Shown here: piece after piece, positions 27,381 through 36,021 of the stretch
Numbering within the stretch: the first letter of the stretch is position 1
Layout of the letters: every line of letters begins with the position of its first letter
NCBI GenBank assembly: GCA_035327565.1
Contig: DAOLDB010000004.1
Coordinates: 61,344-125,343 of the forward strand
From: JABDLO01 sp035327565
GTDB lineage: Bacteria; Bacteroidota; Bacteroidia; Chitinophagales; Saprospiraceae
Direction: 5' to 3'
Length of the DNA stretch: 64,000 bases
The notes under the pieces: generated by a model
What the model was told of the DNA's origin: nothing
Database searches by the model: none
What the model saw: only the letters and a program-made list of their open reading frames with translations
Position numbers and translations under genes: made by a program

Positions 27381-28459
27381 CTGGGGTTCCAATCGGAAGG
27401 AGAATCTAAACTGGCATTGGGTACTTCACGACAATCGTCCGGTATTAAAAGTTGCGGTTGATGTATATTCAGATCATTTCTTTTAATATAGATTTGTTTG
27501 CTGCTTACATCCGATGCATAAAAATATCCAAGGACTGTCATATCGGATTGATCAAGTTGTACAATATTTCCTCTTATATTAGCAGGAGGCGGGTCAAAAA
27601 TATTGCCCTGCGATTCCAATTGTTGTTTTGACAATAACAAATACCTATAAGCTTTTTCAGATATGGATCTCTGGTAAATGTCAATACGGTAGGTATCTTT
27701 AAATCGCAATCCATTGTCTTCAACAAAATATACAGGATACGCAATTTCCTCTCCATTAAAGGATATATCATCTAAAATAGAAACCGGTACAAAAGCCAAT
27801 CCTTCCGTGCGATAGCAGCGTGCACAGCACTCTTTAGGACAGGGACAGTAGGGGCAAAGTCGTCCATCCACGATCCCATTGGGTCCTTTCCTGAATTCTT
27901 CAGGGTTAGCAATCAGTACATACACCGGATCTTTGGGCACCCATTGATAATAATTCTTTTCATCAGACGGATCACGAAAATGTGCAACGATCTGAGCTCC
28001 GCTTCGGTTGACCAATGGGTTTTCTGAGGGAAACTCCAGGGTAGTAACTGATAATGAGTCTAACGAAGGCACAGGAAGAACTTTCTCGGGAAGAGAAGAA
28101 AGTAGTCTGCCATCCTGAAGCTCTATATGGAGTGTATATGTATATCCAATTCTGGCAGAAAAGCTGGGGGAGGTAATATAAACTCCAATTTCATTAGAAG
28201 GGACGAGGGATTCAATATTCCCTGTGTGGTCTCTGATTACCATTTTTGCATTTGGTAATGGCTGGATAACTGATTCAAAATTATTGCCATAAGGAGCGCT
28301 TCTGAATAATTTGATGGTATGGGGTCCGGGTTCTGTTGTAATTAACCCGTCCACTATGACATACTCATCACTACTTGTATTCTCTATTGAATGAGGATCG
28401 ATGCAAGCAGAGATAAATATCCACTGAGCAAAATAAAGAAAGATTAAATTTCGTCTCAT
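27377..28459 (-). CDS. DUF4249 lipoprotein, paralogue 2 of the cluster
   Basis: The 360-residue product starts MRRNLIFLYFAQWIFISAC with a clear lipobox (Cys19). It shares VDGLITTEPGPHTIKLFRS, AHFRDPSDEKNYYQW, IFDPPPANIRGNIV and DDCREVPNA with the neighbours. It has the richest Cys cluster of the four, LCPYCPCPKECCARCYR, which could bind a metal or form disulfides (inference). Its stop overlaps the start of the next paralogue. A TACATTTG box about 83 bases upstream suggests it can also be transcribed separately from paralogue 1. Confidence 0.88.
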   Translation of the reverse strand: MRRNLIFLYFAQWIFISACIDPHSIENTSSDEYVIVDGLITTEPGPHTIKLFRSAPYGNNFESVIQPLPNAKMVIRDHTGNIESLVPSNEIGVYITSPSFSARIGYTYTLHIELQDGRLLSSLPEKVLPVPSLDSLSVTTLEFPSENPLVNRSGAQIVAHFRDPSDEKNYYQWVPKDPVYVLIANPEEFRKGPNGIVDGRLCPYCPCPKECCARCYRTEGLAFVPVSILDDISFNGEEIAYPVYFVEDNGLRFKDTYRIDIYQRSISEKAYRYLLLSKQQLESQGNIFDPPPANIRGNIVQLDQSDMTVLGYFYASDVSSKQIYIKRNDLNIHQPQLLIPDDCREVPNASLDSPSDWNPR

Positions 28460-28541
28460 CTTAACTGAATTGAAAGCAAGGATGCAGTAATTTACTTTCT
28501 GCTGAAAAGTATGTTAAATGCTATAATTCAAAACGTATCTG

Positions 28542-28549
28542 CAAATGTA
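28542..28549 (-). promoter_or_regulatory. possible internal promoter before DUF4249 paralogue 2
   Basis: On the minus strand TACATTTG matches TAnnTTTG in the 159-bp gap between paralogues 1 and 2. The -33 spacing is not ideal. Confidence 0.3.
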
Positions 28550-28618
28550 ATGCTGCTTTTTAAGCAACTCTTTATGCTTTCTTATATAAAGAAGCTAAAT
28601 CATTTCAATATAGAATCA

Positions 28619-29680
28619 TCAATTGGGGTCCCAGTCTGGTGGTGGATTGATAAATGAGTTGGGAACTTCTCTGCAATCATCAGGGATTACATTAACCGGT
28701 TGTAGCCATGCCATATCCCTGTTATGGATATATACTCGACGGGTCTGGACGTCACATACATAAAAATACCCCAAAACCACTTCTTCAGGATCATCCAGGC
28801 TGATCATGTTTCCACGTATATTAGCAGGAGGGGGATCAAAAATATTTCCTTCCGTCTCCAATTGTTGTTTAGCCAATAATAGGAAACGATATGCCTTTTC
28901 TGAAATAGACATCTGATGTACATCCATACGATATGTTTCCCGGAATCTTTGACCATTGTCCGGAATAATCATGACAGGCAAACGTGTCGCATTACCATTG
29001 AAACTGATGTCATCCGCAATGACTAAAGGCATTCTTGTTAATCTTTCATTCCTGTAGCACCGATCACAGCAATCTTTAGGAGCGGGTCCTCGGGGATTGG
29101 TATCGTCGAACCTGGGAAGTGTATACAATTCCGGATTGGTGACCAACACATGCACTGATTCTCCATGAACCCATTGGTAATAATTTTTCTCATCCGCAGG
29201 ATCCTTGAAATGGGCTACCAGCTGTGCACCGGATAGATCAATCAATGGATTGGTTGTGGGTATCACTACTGTATTGATGGTTATTGAGTCAATAGGTGGT
29301 ACGGGATAAGGAGATTCAGGCAAAGAGGTATAATTTTTTCCTGCAGCAGTTTTTACCTGTATTATATATTCTTTTCCTATTTCTGCTGAAAATTGCTCAG
29401 AAGTCTTATATGTTCCATCCATCTCAGTCTCTTCCAAAAATTCTATGTTACCTTCTTTATCGCGTATGATTACGGTTGCTCTGGATATAGGCCTGACCAG
29501 GCCTTCGAATACGGATCCATAACGATCGCTTCTGGAAAGTCGTATAAAATGTGGGCCTGGAGCCGTGGTAATAAATCCCTCAACTGTAACCAGTAATTCT
29601 CCACTGCTTGTCTGAAAATTATAAGGATCAACACAAGCGGCCCAGACAAAAAGCATACTTATAAGAAAATACCTTTTCAT
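28619..29680 (-). CDS. DUF4249 lipoprotein, paralogue 1 of the cluster
   Basis: The 353-residue product has the signal MKRYFLISMLFVWAAC (lipobox, Cys16), then VTVEGFITTAPGPHFIRLSR, AHFKDPADEKNYYQW, the Cys cluster DCCDRCYR (Cys 204, 205, 208), IFDPPPANIRGNMI and DDCREVPNSF. It is the paralogue closest to the TonB-dependent receptor gene, 72 bases downstream of it, which is the standard DUF4249 position. It probably forms the cell-surface partner of that receptor. Ligand unknown. Confidence 0.9.
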   Translation of the reverse strand: MKRYFLISMLFVWAACVDPYNFQTSSGELLVTVEGFITTAPGPHFIRLSRSDRYGSVFEGLVRPISRATVIIRDKEGNIEFLEETEMDGTYKTSEQFSAEIGKEYIIQVKTAAGKNYTSLPESPYPVPPIDSITINTVVIPTTNPLIDLSGAQLVAHFKDPADEKNYYQWVHGESVHVLVTNPELYTLPRFDDTNPRGPAPKDCCDRCYRNERLTRMPLVIADDISFNGNATRLPVMIIPDNGQRFRETYRMDVHQMSISEKAYRFLLLAKQQLETEGNIFDPPPANIRGNMISLDDPEEVVLGYFYVCDVQTRRVYIHNRDMAWLQPVNVIPDDCREVPNSFINPPPDWDPN

Positions 29681-29752
29681 TGTAAGCTTATTGCTTTTTT
29701 TGCAGATGAACCATAACCGACTATCTTAACGCATTTTGATCTACCAATGTTC

Positions 29753-32158
29753 CTAAATCTTCAATGAATAACTGATGGTTGGAACAGGCACACCAATAAT
29801 GGACAATCGGAATGCCTGAGGCAGTACCCTTTCCTTATTGGCGAAGAAAACAGAAAACGGATTTCTCCTACCGTAAACATTGAGCACTGAAAGTGTGAGC
29901 TCCCCCGACAGCAATTTTTTGTCTGATTTCGTATCAATCATCAATGAAATATCCAGTCTGTGAAAGTCTGGTATCCTACCCAGATTACGCTGATCAAAAA
30001 ATGCAAGTTCTCTTGAACCAAAATTATACTTGGCTTCCGGTAAAGTAACCGGTCTTCCCGTACTGTAATTAAAGTTGGCAGAAAATGTTAAATAGCTGCT
30101 GTACTTAAAGTTAGCAATCACATTCAGATCATGAGGTTTATCAAAATTAGCTGCAAACCAATCTCCATTATTGATCATTTCTTCCTCAAAAGGGGTGATA
30201 ACTCTTCGGAAACTTCTTGAATAGGTATACCCAACCCATCCGGTAAGCCGCCCTACATTCTTTCTAACAAATAATTCAACTCCATAAGCTTTACCAGTGC
30301 CGGGAACGAGTTGCGTTTCCAGATTGTCCTGCAATATGAGGTCTGCACCATCTTTGTACTCCAATACATTGTCAATATCTTTATAATAGGCTTCAATAGA
30401 AGTTTCATAAATATTCCCTTTTAGATTTTTGTACCAACCTATGGAAAACTGATCGACTTCCTGTGGTAAAAAGTACTGGTCTGAAAGCTTCCAGAAATCG
30501 GTAGGTGCAATAGTAGCAGTATTAGATATCAGATGAATAAATTGAAACATTTTATTATATCCCAGCTTGATTGAACTTTTGGGTCCGGTTGAAAAACGAA
30601 TAGATGCCCTGGGGGCTAACCCAGTGTAAGAACGAATCAATTCTCCATCTCCAAACTCGACTGTATTAATTATACTGCCCGTATTCAATGGTCTGAATGG
30701 CTGGTATTCGTTTACTACTCTGGGACCCAGGTATCGATAAATATTGTATCTTGCTCCATAGGATATGGCAATATTGTCAGAAATATCTAATTCATGTTGA
30801 AAATGGATTGCAGACTCCATAGCCTGTTCGTCCTGCACTTTTTTCGGAAGAATGGCTGAACCGGACTCAGTATCAGGAATCCTTTCACCAGGATTGACAG
30901 AGATCCATTTTGTATCACCTCCAAGAGTAAGGGTATTTTTAGGATTGATTTTATAGGTTAGGAAACCCCTGATTCCCTGATCCCGCACTCCGGAATTAAC
31001 GGCAAAATTATTGAACCCTGCTGAATCGATCAGGGAATAATCATAATCAGTATGATAGGCTACAAAATCGGCTTCAAGTTTGGAAGACAAGGTGGCCTCC
31101 CATTTTAAACTATGGCTCCGGTTGGCCCATTCTACGTTGTTATCTTTACTAAATGAAAAGTCGTCATAACTGTCATAATAGCTATACGAAAGTATATTGT
31201 TATTATTAAGGGCATACGAAAGAGATCCATTCAGATCATAAAAGTTAGCACGACTGCTTCTTACCTCAGGATTTCCAGTAATTGATTTCAACATCCAGTT
31301 TACATAAGAAAACCGGGCTCCCATATATACAGAAAGCTTATCTTTTACTATTGGTCCTTCCAGATTGATATTACTTGAAAATGTGCCAAGAATCCCATCC
31401 CCTGACCATCCGGCAAAGTTTCCTTTTTTTGCAGCTATATCCAGAATGGAGGATCCTCTGCCTCCAAATTTGGCAGGAATTACTGCCTTATACAAAGTGA
31501 CGTTACGTATGGATGAAGGATTAAATGCAGTAAAAAGGCCAAACAGGTGTGACGGATTATATATTGGTGCACCGGCAAACATAATCAGATTTTGATCCGG
31601 ACCACCACCACGCACGTTGAACCCAGCAGAAGCTTCTCCCACCTGGCTCACTCCCGGAAGGGTTGCCATTGCCTTAATAATATCAATTTCTCCCATGAAT
31701 GGTGGCAATTCTTTTATAGCAGCCATGGAAATAGTAACAGCACCCATTTCAGTACTGCGAATGTTCCGGTCAGGATCCCGGCCATATATGGTTATATTAT
31801 CCAATTCAATACCTTCTTCCAGCATTTTTACAGTAAGCCTTCCATCTCCTATGGCGGTAATTGGCACTGTAATGGATCCATATCCCAAATAAGAAATTTT
31901 CACTGTATACTCTGACCGGTTTAATATAAAAAGAGCAGTTCCATTCAAATTGGTAGATTCTGTTAAGTTAAGTTCTTCAATGGATACATTCGCACCCACC
32001 AGAGATTCGGCGGTAATTTCATCAACTACTCTGATTCTGATTTCGATATCTTTTACCTGACCCATATCTCTACCTATGGATATGCGTTCCATTTGCTGTG
32101 AATAAAGTAAAGCAGGTAGTAATAATGCTATTTGACAGATTAAAATTAATTTTCTCAT
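29753..32158 (-). CDS. TonB-dependent receptor with carboxypeptidase-regulatory N-domain
   Basis: This is an outer-membrane active transporter of 801 residues. A signal peptide (about 1-20) precedes a carboxypeptidase-regulatory-like domain (about 40-120, with LVGANVSIEE and YTVKISYLGYGSI). The plug follows (about 150-240, with GEASAGFNVRGGGPDQNLIMFAGAPIYN shared across DUF4249-linked receptors). A 22-stranded-type barrel runs to the aromatic-poor end ISYSLKI. It is transcribed with the lipoprotein gene upstream (12 bases) and four DUF4249 genes downstream. The substrate cannot be inferred; no polysaccharide-degrading enzymes or siderophore genes are adjacent. Confidence 0.92.
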   Translation of the reverse strand: MRKLILICQIALLLPALLYSQQMERISIGRDMGQVKDIEIRIRVVDEITAESLVGANVSIEELNLTESTNLNGTALFILNRSEYTVKISYLGYGSITVPITAIGDGRLTVKMLEEGIELDNITIYGRDPDRNIRSTEMGAVTISMAAIKELPPFMGEIDIIKAMATLPGVSQVGEASAGFNVRGGGPDQNLIMFAGAPIYNPSHLFGLFTAFNPSSIRNVTLYKAVIPAKFGGRGSSILDIAAKKGNFAGWSGDGILGTFSSNINLEGPIVKDKLSVYMGARFSYVNWMLKSITGNPEVRSSRANFYDLNGSLSYALNNNNILSYSYYDSYDDFSFSKDNNVEWANRSHSLKWEATLSSKLEADFVAYHTDYDYSLIDSAGFNNFAVNSGVRDQGIRGFLTYKINPKNTLTLGGDTKWISVNPGERIPDTESGSAILPKKVQDEQAMESAIHFQHELDISDNIAISYGARYNIYRYLGPRVVNEYQPFRPLNTGSIINTVEFGDGELIRSYTGLAPRASIRFSTGPKSSIKLGYNKMFQFIHLISNTATIAPTDFWKLSDQYFLPQEVDQFSIGWYKNLKGNIYETSIEAYYKDIDNVLEYKDGADLILQDNLETQLVPGTGKAYGVELFVRKNVGRLTGWVGYTYSRSFRRVITPFEEEMINNGDWFAANFDKPHDLNVIANFKYSSYLTFSANFNYSTGRPVTLPEAKYNFGSRELAFFDQRNLGRIPDFHRLDISLMIDTKSDKKLLSGELTLSVLNVYGRRNPFSVFFANKERVLPQAFRLSIIGVPVPTISYSLKI

Positions 32159-32170
32159 AGTATTCGCTGA

Positions 32171-33643
32171 TTAAAGTCCGTTGGGATCAAATTTCCATAG
32201 TTCCATTCGAGTTAAAGCAGGAGTATTTGTTTCTCCGCTTCTTAAAATGTATATGATGCCATCTTCCACAAATATTCCTGCATTATGAGCAAATGTGCTT
32301 CCGGGGAAATTGACTTTTGGAGTCCATTTCATGGTTTCTAAATCCAGTTCCCAAATTTCGCTCGAACGCAAGTACAAACCAATGTATGCTTTATTGCCAA
32401 TGACTACTCCAAAACCAAAGCTTCTACTGGAATCCCCTGGATAATCATCTATTTTTGTCCATGCATTGGTTCCAGGATCAAATTCCAACACAGCACCCTC
32501 ATGATTTACAAAGTATTGCTTATCATTATGAGTAAATCTGGGCTGAATACTCAATACAGTAAAATCAGCATCGGGTAATCGCGTCCATAACCCAGTAGAA
32601 GGATTATATTTATTGACTATCCGGGGTGTAAATAATGATTGTCCCACCACATATAATTCATTGCGGATTACAAAAGCCGGAGAGCGGTAAGTTTCAAATG
32701 GAAGATCAGGTAATTTTTGGAAACTCCCATTTTGTATTCTCCAAAAATCTCTGCCTAATTGAGAGGCGGAACCAATAAACTGACTTACACCTGACCCAAA
32801 GTATTCTCCAGCAAAAAATCCACCCCCATGAAATCCACCCGGAAAATTAACTTCAGTCCATTGATTGTCTGCCAGTGAAAATTCCCACATTTTATCATTC
32901 AACTGGTTGTTTTGGTAAAGTCCTAATCCAGCATAAAATTTTCCATTTGATTGAAAATATATGTTTTCAGAAAATTGTTGATTGTCCGGAAAATCAGATA
33001 TCTTCTCATAACTTCCGGTTATATATTCAAAAGGTTCTTCAAATTCTATTCTGTTGCCTTGAAAATGAATAGAAACTTTTTCAATATTTTGATTGCCAGG
33101 GGAAGGTACTCTGACGGTTAATTCTGCATCAAATCTTCTGTCAGTGATTACTGCCTCCCTGTCTCCAAAGAATACTTTAATATCAGTAGTAAAGTTTTTT
33201 CCTTTCAATACCACGAGACTTCCCGTTAAACCCACTTTTGGGGTAAAATTCTGAATTTCAGGAATCAATGTGGTGAAAGACAAAGTATTTCCAAAAATTT
33301 CCCGTCCCTCCGAAATTGAAAATGCCCGGATGTAATACAATTTTTCAGAATCCAATCCGGTGATTTCACCAATAAATCTGCCAACCCGCTCTCTTGAACC
33401 TAAAGAAACCCTTAAAAAAGTTCCGAACTGTTCATTTTCCGATATTTGAAAACCGTGATCTTCAATCATTACATCCCCGGCACCAATCACTCTTGCCAAT
33501 ACCCTGACAATATCAGAATTGGTAAAAATAATTTCTTCAGTAATTAAAGATACAAAAGAATCTTCTTCTTCGCAGGAACTGAATTGGACCAATACCAACA
33601 AAAACCATATTGGAAATAAGAATTTAATAAATTTTATTCTCAT
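32171..33643 (-). CDS. IPT/TIG-domain lipoprotein with kelch-like propeller
   Basis: The 490-residue product has a signal ending FSSC (Cys24). An N-terminal fibronectin-like stretch (about 30-120) leads into an IPT/TIG domain (about 125-205, PKVGLTGSLVVLKGKNF). Kelch-like repeats follow (about 210-485, e.g. NDKMWEFSLADNQWTEV, SEIWELDLETMKWTPKV). It is probably on the outer membrane, facing out. It is the first gene of the receptor/DUF4249 cluster, so it may help capture the ligand; that is inference from context. The open frame starts at TTG 33664; ATG 33643 starts the signal peptide. Confidence 0.82.
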   Translation of the reverse strand: MRIKFIKFLFPIWFLLVLVQFSSCEEEDSFVSLITEEIIFTNSDIVRVLARVIGAGDVMIEDHGFQISENEQFGTFLRVSLGSRERVGRFIGEITGLDSEKLYYIRAFSISEGREIFGNTLSFTTLIPEIQNFTPKVGLTGSLVVLKGKNFTTDIKVFFGDREAVITDRRFDAELTVRVPSPGNQNIEKVSIHFQGNRIEFEEPFEYITGSYEKISDFPDNQQFSENIYFQSNGKFYAGLGLYQNNQLNDKMWEFSLADNQWTEVNFPGGFHGGGFFAGEYFGSGVSQFIGSASQLGRDFWRIQNGSFQKLPDLPFETYRSPAFVIRNELYVVGQSLFTPRIVNKYNPSTGLWTRLPDADFTVLSIQPRFTHNDKQYFVNHEGAVLEFDPGTNAWTKIDDYPGDSSRSFGFGVVIGNKAYIGLYLRSSEIWELDLETMKWTPKVNFPGSTFAHNAGIFVEDGIIYILRSGETNTPALTRMELWKFDPNGL

Positions 33644-34034
33644 ACATCTGATATTTATAGCCAAAATAATCTTCTAATCCTCATGTTTTTTGAAGATGGT
33701 TAACTTTGGATAATACTTATTTTATTATTAATATATTTCCTAAAGGATATATTCATATTCATTCTCTCTATTTCAATCCGTGGGTTCAGTCATTAAAATG
33801 GATGTAATACGAAATTTCATGCTAAGTTAGGAACATGTTCCTTCATAACGTTTATCCCAATGCTTTGATCAATTTTCAAAATTGAAATCACAACTTGTTC
33901 CAGAGTGGGATATGTTACCAACCATATGTTAATCTTTTATTTCAACCGGCAAGCAAAAAATAACTGCAATAATAAGAGAATAACGAAACAATAGAAGAAT
34001 TCGTGAAAAGAAAAAAAGAAGAAATTTCAGATAA
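33644..34034. other. 391-bp intergenic region with several dyads
   Basis: No gene is seen. The region upstream of the receptor/DUF4249 cluster holds an imperfect 20-bp palindrome (33733-33752, 8 of 10 pairs), a perfect 14-bp palindrome (33829-33842) and TCAATTTTCAAAATTGA (33869-33885). A near-consensus -7 box (TATTTTGG, minus strand) lies at 33662-33669. Confidence 0.5.
33829..33842. promoter_or_regulatory. perfect 14-bp palindrome, candidate operator
   Basis: AGGAACATGTTCCT is its own reverse complement. It lies about 186 bases upstream of the first gene of the TonB receptor/DUF4249 cluster. Function is inferred from position only. Confidence 0.4.
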
Positions 34035-34853
34035 CTATTTGGTTATTGCAGCATCAAAGGGATATCGTAAATTTTCATGGCTTTTTAATACAGCTTTGAT
34101 AGATCCGACACTGATAGGAGATTCAATCAGTAAAGGGATTTTATTCTTGTCATCAGATACCCACAAACTCATATTGGTATTGTCCCTGAAAACATACCCG
34201 GAAACCACCTCAGGGCTGAATTTAAGGGTTCTGAACTTACCCAGATTTTTTATTTTCTTATTCTCTTCCTTTCCCTCAAATTGCACCTTCAGAGGGAAAG
34301 TTCTTTTGTCGAAAAACACTTTGATGGGAATGGCTTCCCCTTCAATAAATTGGCTGGTATTATAGTTTCTTACATAGTATAAAATAGATAGCATATCCTG
34401 CATGCATTCATCCAATGCATACTCTGACTTTTCAGCATCCTCTGCTTTCGTGCCCCAATAGGAAATCGCCTTTTTTGAATTCTGATCAAAAATGATACTG
34501 TCATATCTGTAATAATTTCCTTCCTGCACCTTTCTTAAAAAGCTCACAGGATACATAGAGTTTTTATCCACTTTTGAAGAGTAATGATCGCGTACTTTGA
34601 AAAAACTATCATAGGAAGGGTAGGTGATCCCTTTAGCTACATATTCAAAATATTCCGGTGTTTCAATTACGGTAAAAGTAACTTCACCAGCGGGAATCCA
34701 GATCATTTTCCAGTTATAGTAAATTTTGTAGACCAGTTTTTCATTTTTCTTAAAGGAGTTGTTTTCAATAGAACAATTTTCCTCAATAGGGGGATCTGTA
34801 CTTAAAGCCCATGGTAAAAGCACACACAACACCAATTTCAACATTCTATTCAT
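34035..34853 (-). CDS. DUF3108 family protein, probably exported
   Basis: The 272-residue product has a short hydrophobic N-terminus (MNRMLKLVLCVLLPWALS) consistent with a signal peptide. It then shows the DUF3108 pattern: KNEKLVYKIYYNWKMIWIPAGEVTF, a DHYSSKVDKNSMYPVSFLRKVQEG block, and ending LWVSDDKNKIPLLIESPISVGSIKAVL. The family is a beta-rich periplasmic or outer-membrane-associated protein of unknown function. The frame starts with TTG at 34856 followed by ATG; ATG 34853 is used. It overlaps the stop of the upstream flippase-like gene by 8 bases, so the pair is translated together. Confidence 0.82.
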   Translation of the reverse strand: MNRMLKLVLCVLLPWALSTDPPIEENCSIENNSFKKNEKLVYKIYYNWKMIWIPAGEVTFTVIETPEYFEYVAKGITYPSYDSFFKVRDHYSSKVDKNSMYPVSFLRKVQEGNYYRYDSIIFDQNSKKAISYWGTKAEDAEKSEYALDECMQDMLSILYYVRNYNTSQFIEGEAIPIKVFFDKRTFPLKVQFEGKEENKKIKNLGKFRTLKFSPEVVSGYVFRDNTNMSLWVSDDKNKIPLLIESPISVGSIKAVLKSHENLRYPFDAAITK

Positions 34854-35841
34854 CAACCGATCTCTTTTCTTTCATTAAAAAATACCATCCAGCCACTGCC
34901 GGAAGAAGCAGATTGATCATCCACAATAAAAACGTAACCATCAATATGCCCAGTACGTTGTCGGTATATACCGACCATAACCAAACAGAGATTTCTCCTC
35001 TTCCAATAATGCCTAAAACAGGAGGCAGAGGAATTCCTGTTTGCACTAACCAAACAACGGAAATGATACACAAGTTGTGCCACCAACCGGCATCAATTCC
35101 CATAAAATACAGCAAAAATACATATTGTAGTGTATATATAATATATCTAAAACCGGAAAGCAATAGAACACTTTTCAAATTTGAATGAAATTGCTCTGAT
35201 AAGATTTCATCGAGCTTACATTTTCTTTTTCTAACAAATCCGGGCAGATACCTTTCAATGGCTGACATTAAAGCAATTAGGTTTGAGTATAAAAAAAGCA
35301 GCATCAAAACAAAAGGAATGGAAATCATCAGCAACATAATACTCCAATCACCGGGCCAAATCCGGAGTATTCTCTGAATAATAAAAATACCTGCAAGACC
35401 AAAAATAAAAATGGAAATATTTTGGGCAAGGCTGCTGACCAGAGTAGCCCCGATGGCTATTCTCCTGTTTTCTGCATTTACCATCCATGCCCTTCCTCCG
35501 TATTCACCAATCCTTGAAGGAGTGATCCAACCACAAGTGATGCCTGCGCAGATTACCTTAAGTGACCTGTGCCAGGAATCTTTGAAGAAATGCTGGGTTA
35601 ATTGTCTCCATTTGAGGGTTTCCAAAAACCAGTTTACAGGCATAAGAAGAACTGCCAAAAAAACCCAGAAAGCTTCCCCGGTCAGCCATCCCATTTGAAA
35701 CTGTGCACTGAGTTGATGAAATGGATTTTGCACAAATAGCTGATGATAAAGTAAATACAGCAAACAAACGGTTAAAGCTGATTTCATCAGAACAACAGCA
35801 TAACTGTAATATGTGGCATAAATCGCCTTAATCCAATTCAT
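34846..35841 (-). CDS. flippase-like (LPG synthase TM/YbhN family) membrane protein
   Basis: The 331-residue polytopic protein has about eight hydrophobic segments and the family signature TPSRIGEYGGRAW (about 109-121). A similar GIPLPPVLGIIGRGEIS lies near 270-285. Members resemble the membrane domain of lysylphosphatidylglycerol synthase and are thought to move or modify lipids in the inner membrane; the catalytic synthase domain is absent here. It overlaps the downstream DUF3108 gene by 8 bases, suggesting a joint envelope role (inference). It is divergent from thrS. Confidence 0.8.
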   Translation of the reverse strand: MNWIKAIYATYYSYAVVLMKSALTVCLLYLLYHQLFVQNPFHQLSAQFQMGWLTGEAFWVFLAVLLMPVNWFLETLKWRQLTQHFFKDSWHRSLKVICAGITCGWITPSRIGEYGGRAWMVNAENRRIAIGATLVSSLAQNISIFIFGLAGIFIIQRILRIWPGDWSIMLLMISIPFVLMLLFLYSNLIALMSAIERYLPGFVRKRKCKLDEILSEQFHSNLKSVLLLSGFRYIIYTLQYVFLLYFMGIDAGWWHNLCIISVVWLVQTGIPLPPVLGIIGRGEISVWLWSVYTDNVLGILMVTFLLWMINLLLPAVAGWYFLMKEKRSVDE

Positions 35842-35958
35842 GATTTTAAAAGGGCAATCTGTAAAGAATTATATAAAAATAAGAAATTATTCTCTTAAAG
35901 GCCATTCATTTTTAAAATTCAATGGTATTTACTATCATGATTTACTTTGCTTGAATCC

Positions 35959-35991
35959 TTGCAACAAAGTGGAGCTTATACATTACTTTTG
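35959..35991 (+). promoter_or_regulatory. Bacteroidota-type promoter of thrS
   Basis: TTG (35959-35961), 22 bases, then TACTTTTG (35984-35991) match TTG / TAnnTTTG. It lies inside the longest thrS frame, so it rules against the upstream TTG start at 35947. Confidence 0.55.
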
Positions 35992-36021
35992 CACATTTAC
36001 TTTCAAATGAAAAGGCGCAAA

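Noticed and set aside
34003..34365. 120-codon plus-strand frame over the DUF3108 gene end
   Set aside because: It is antisense to the conserved C-terminus of DUF3108.
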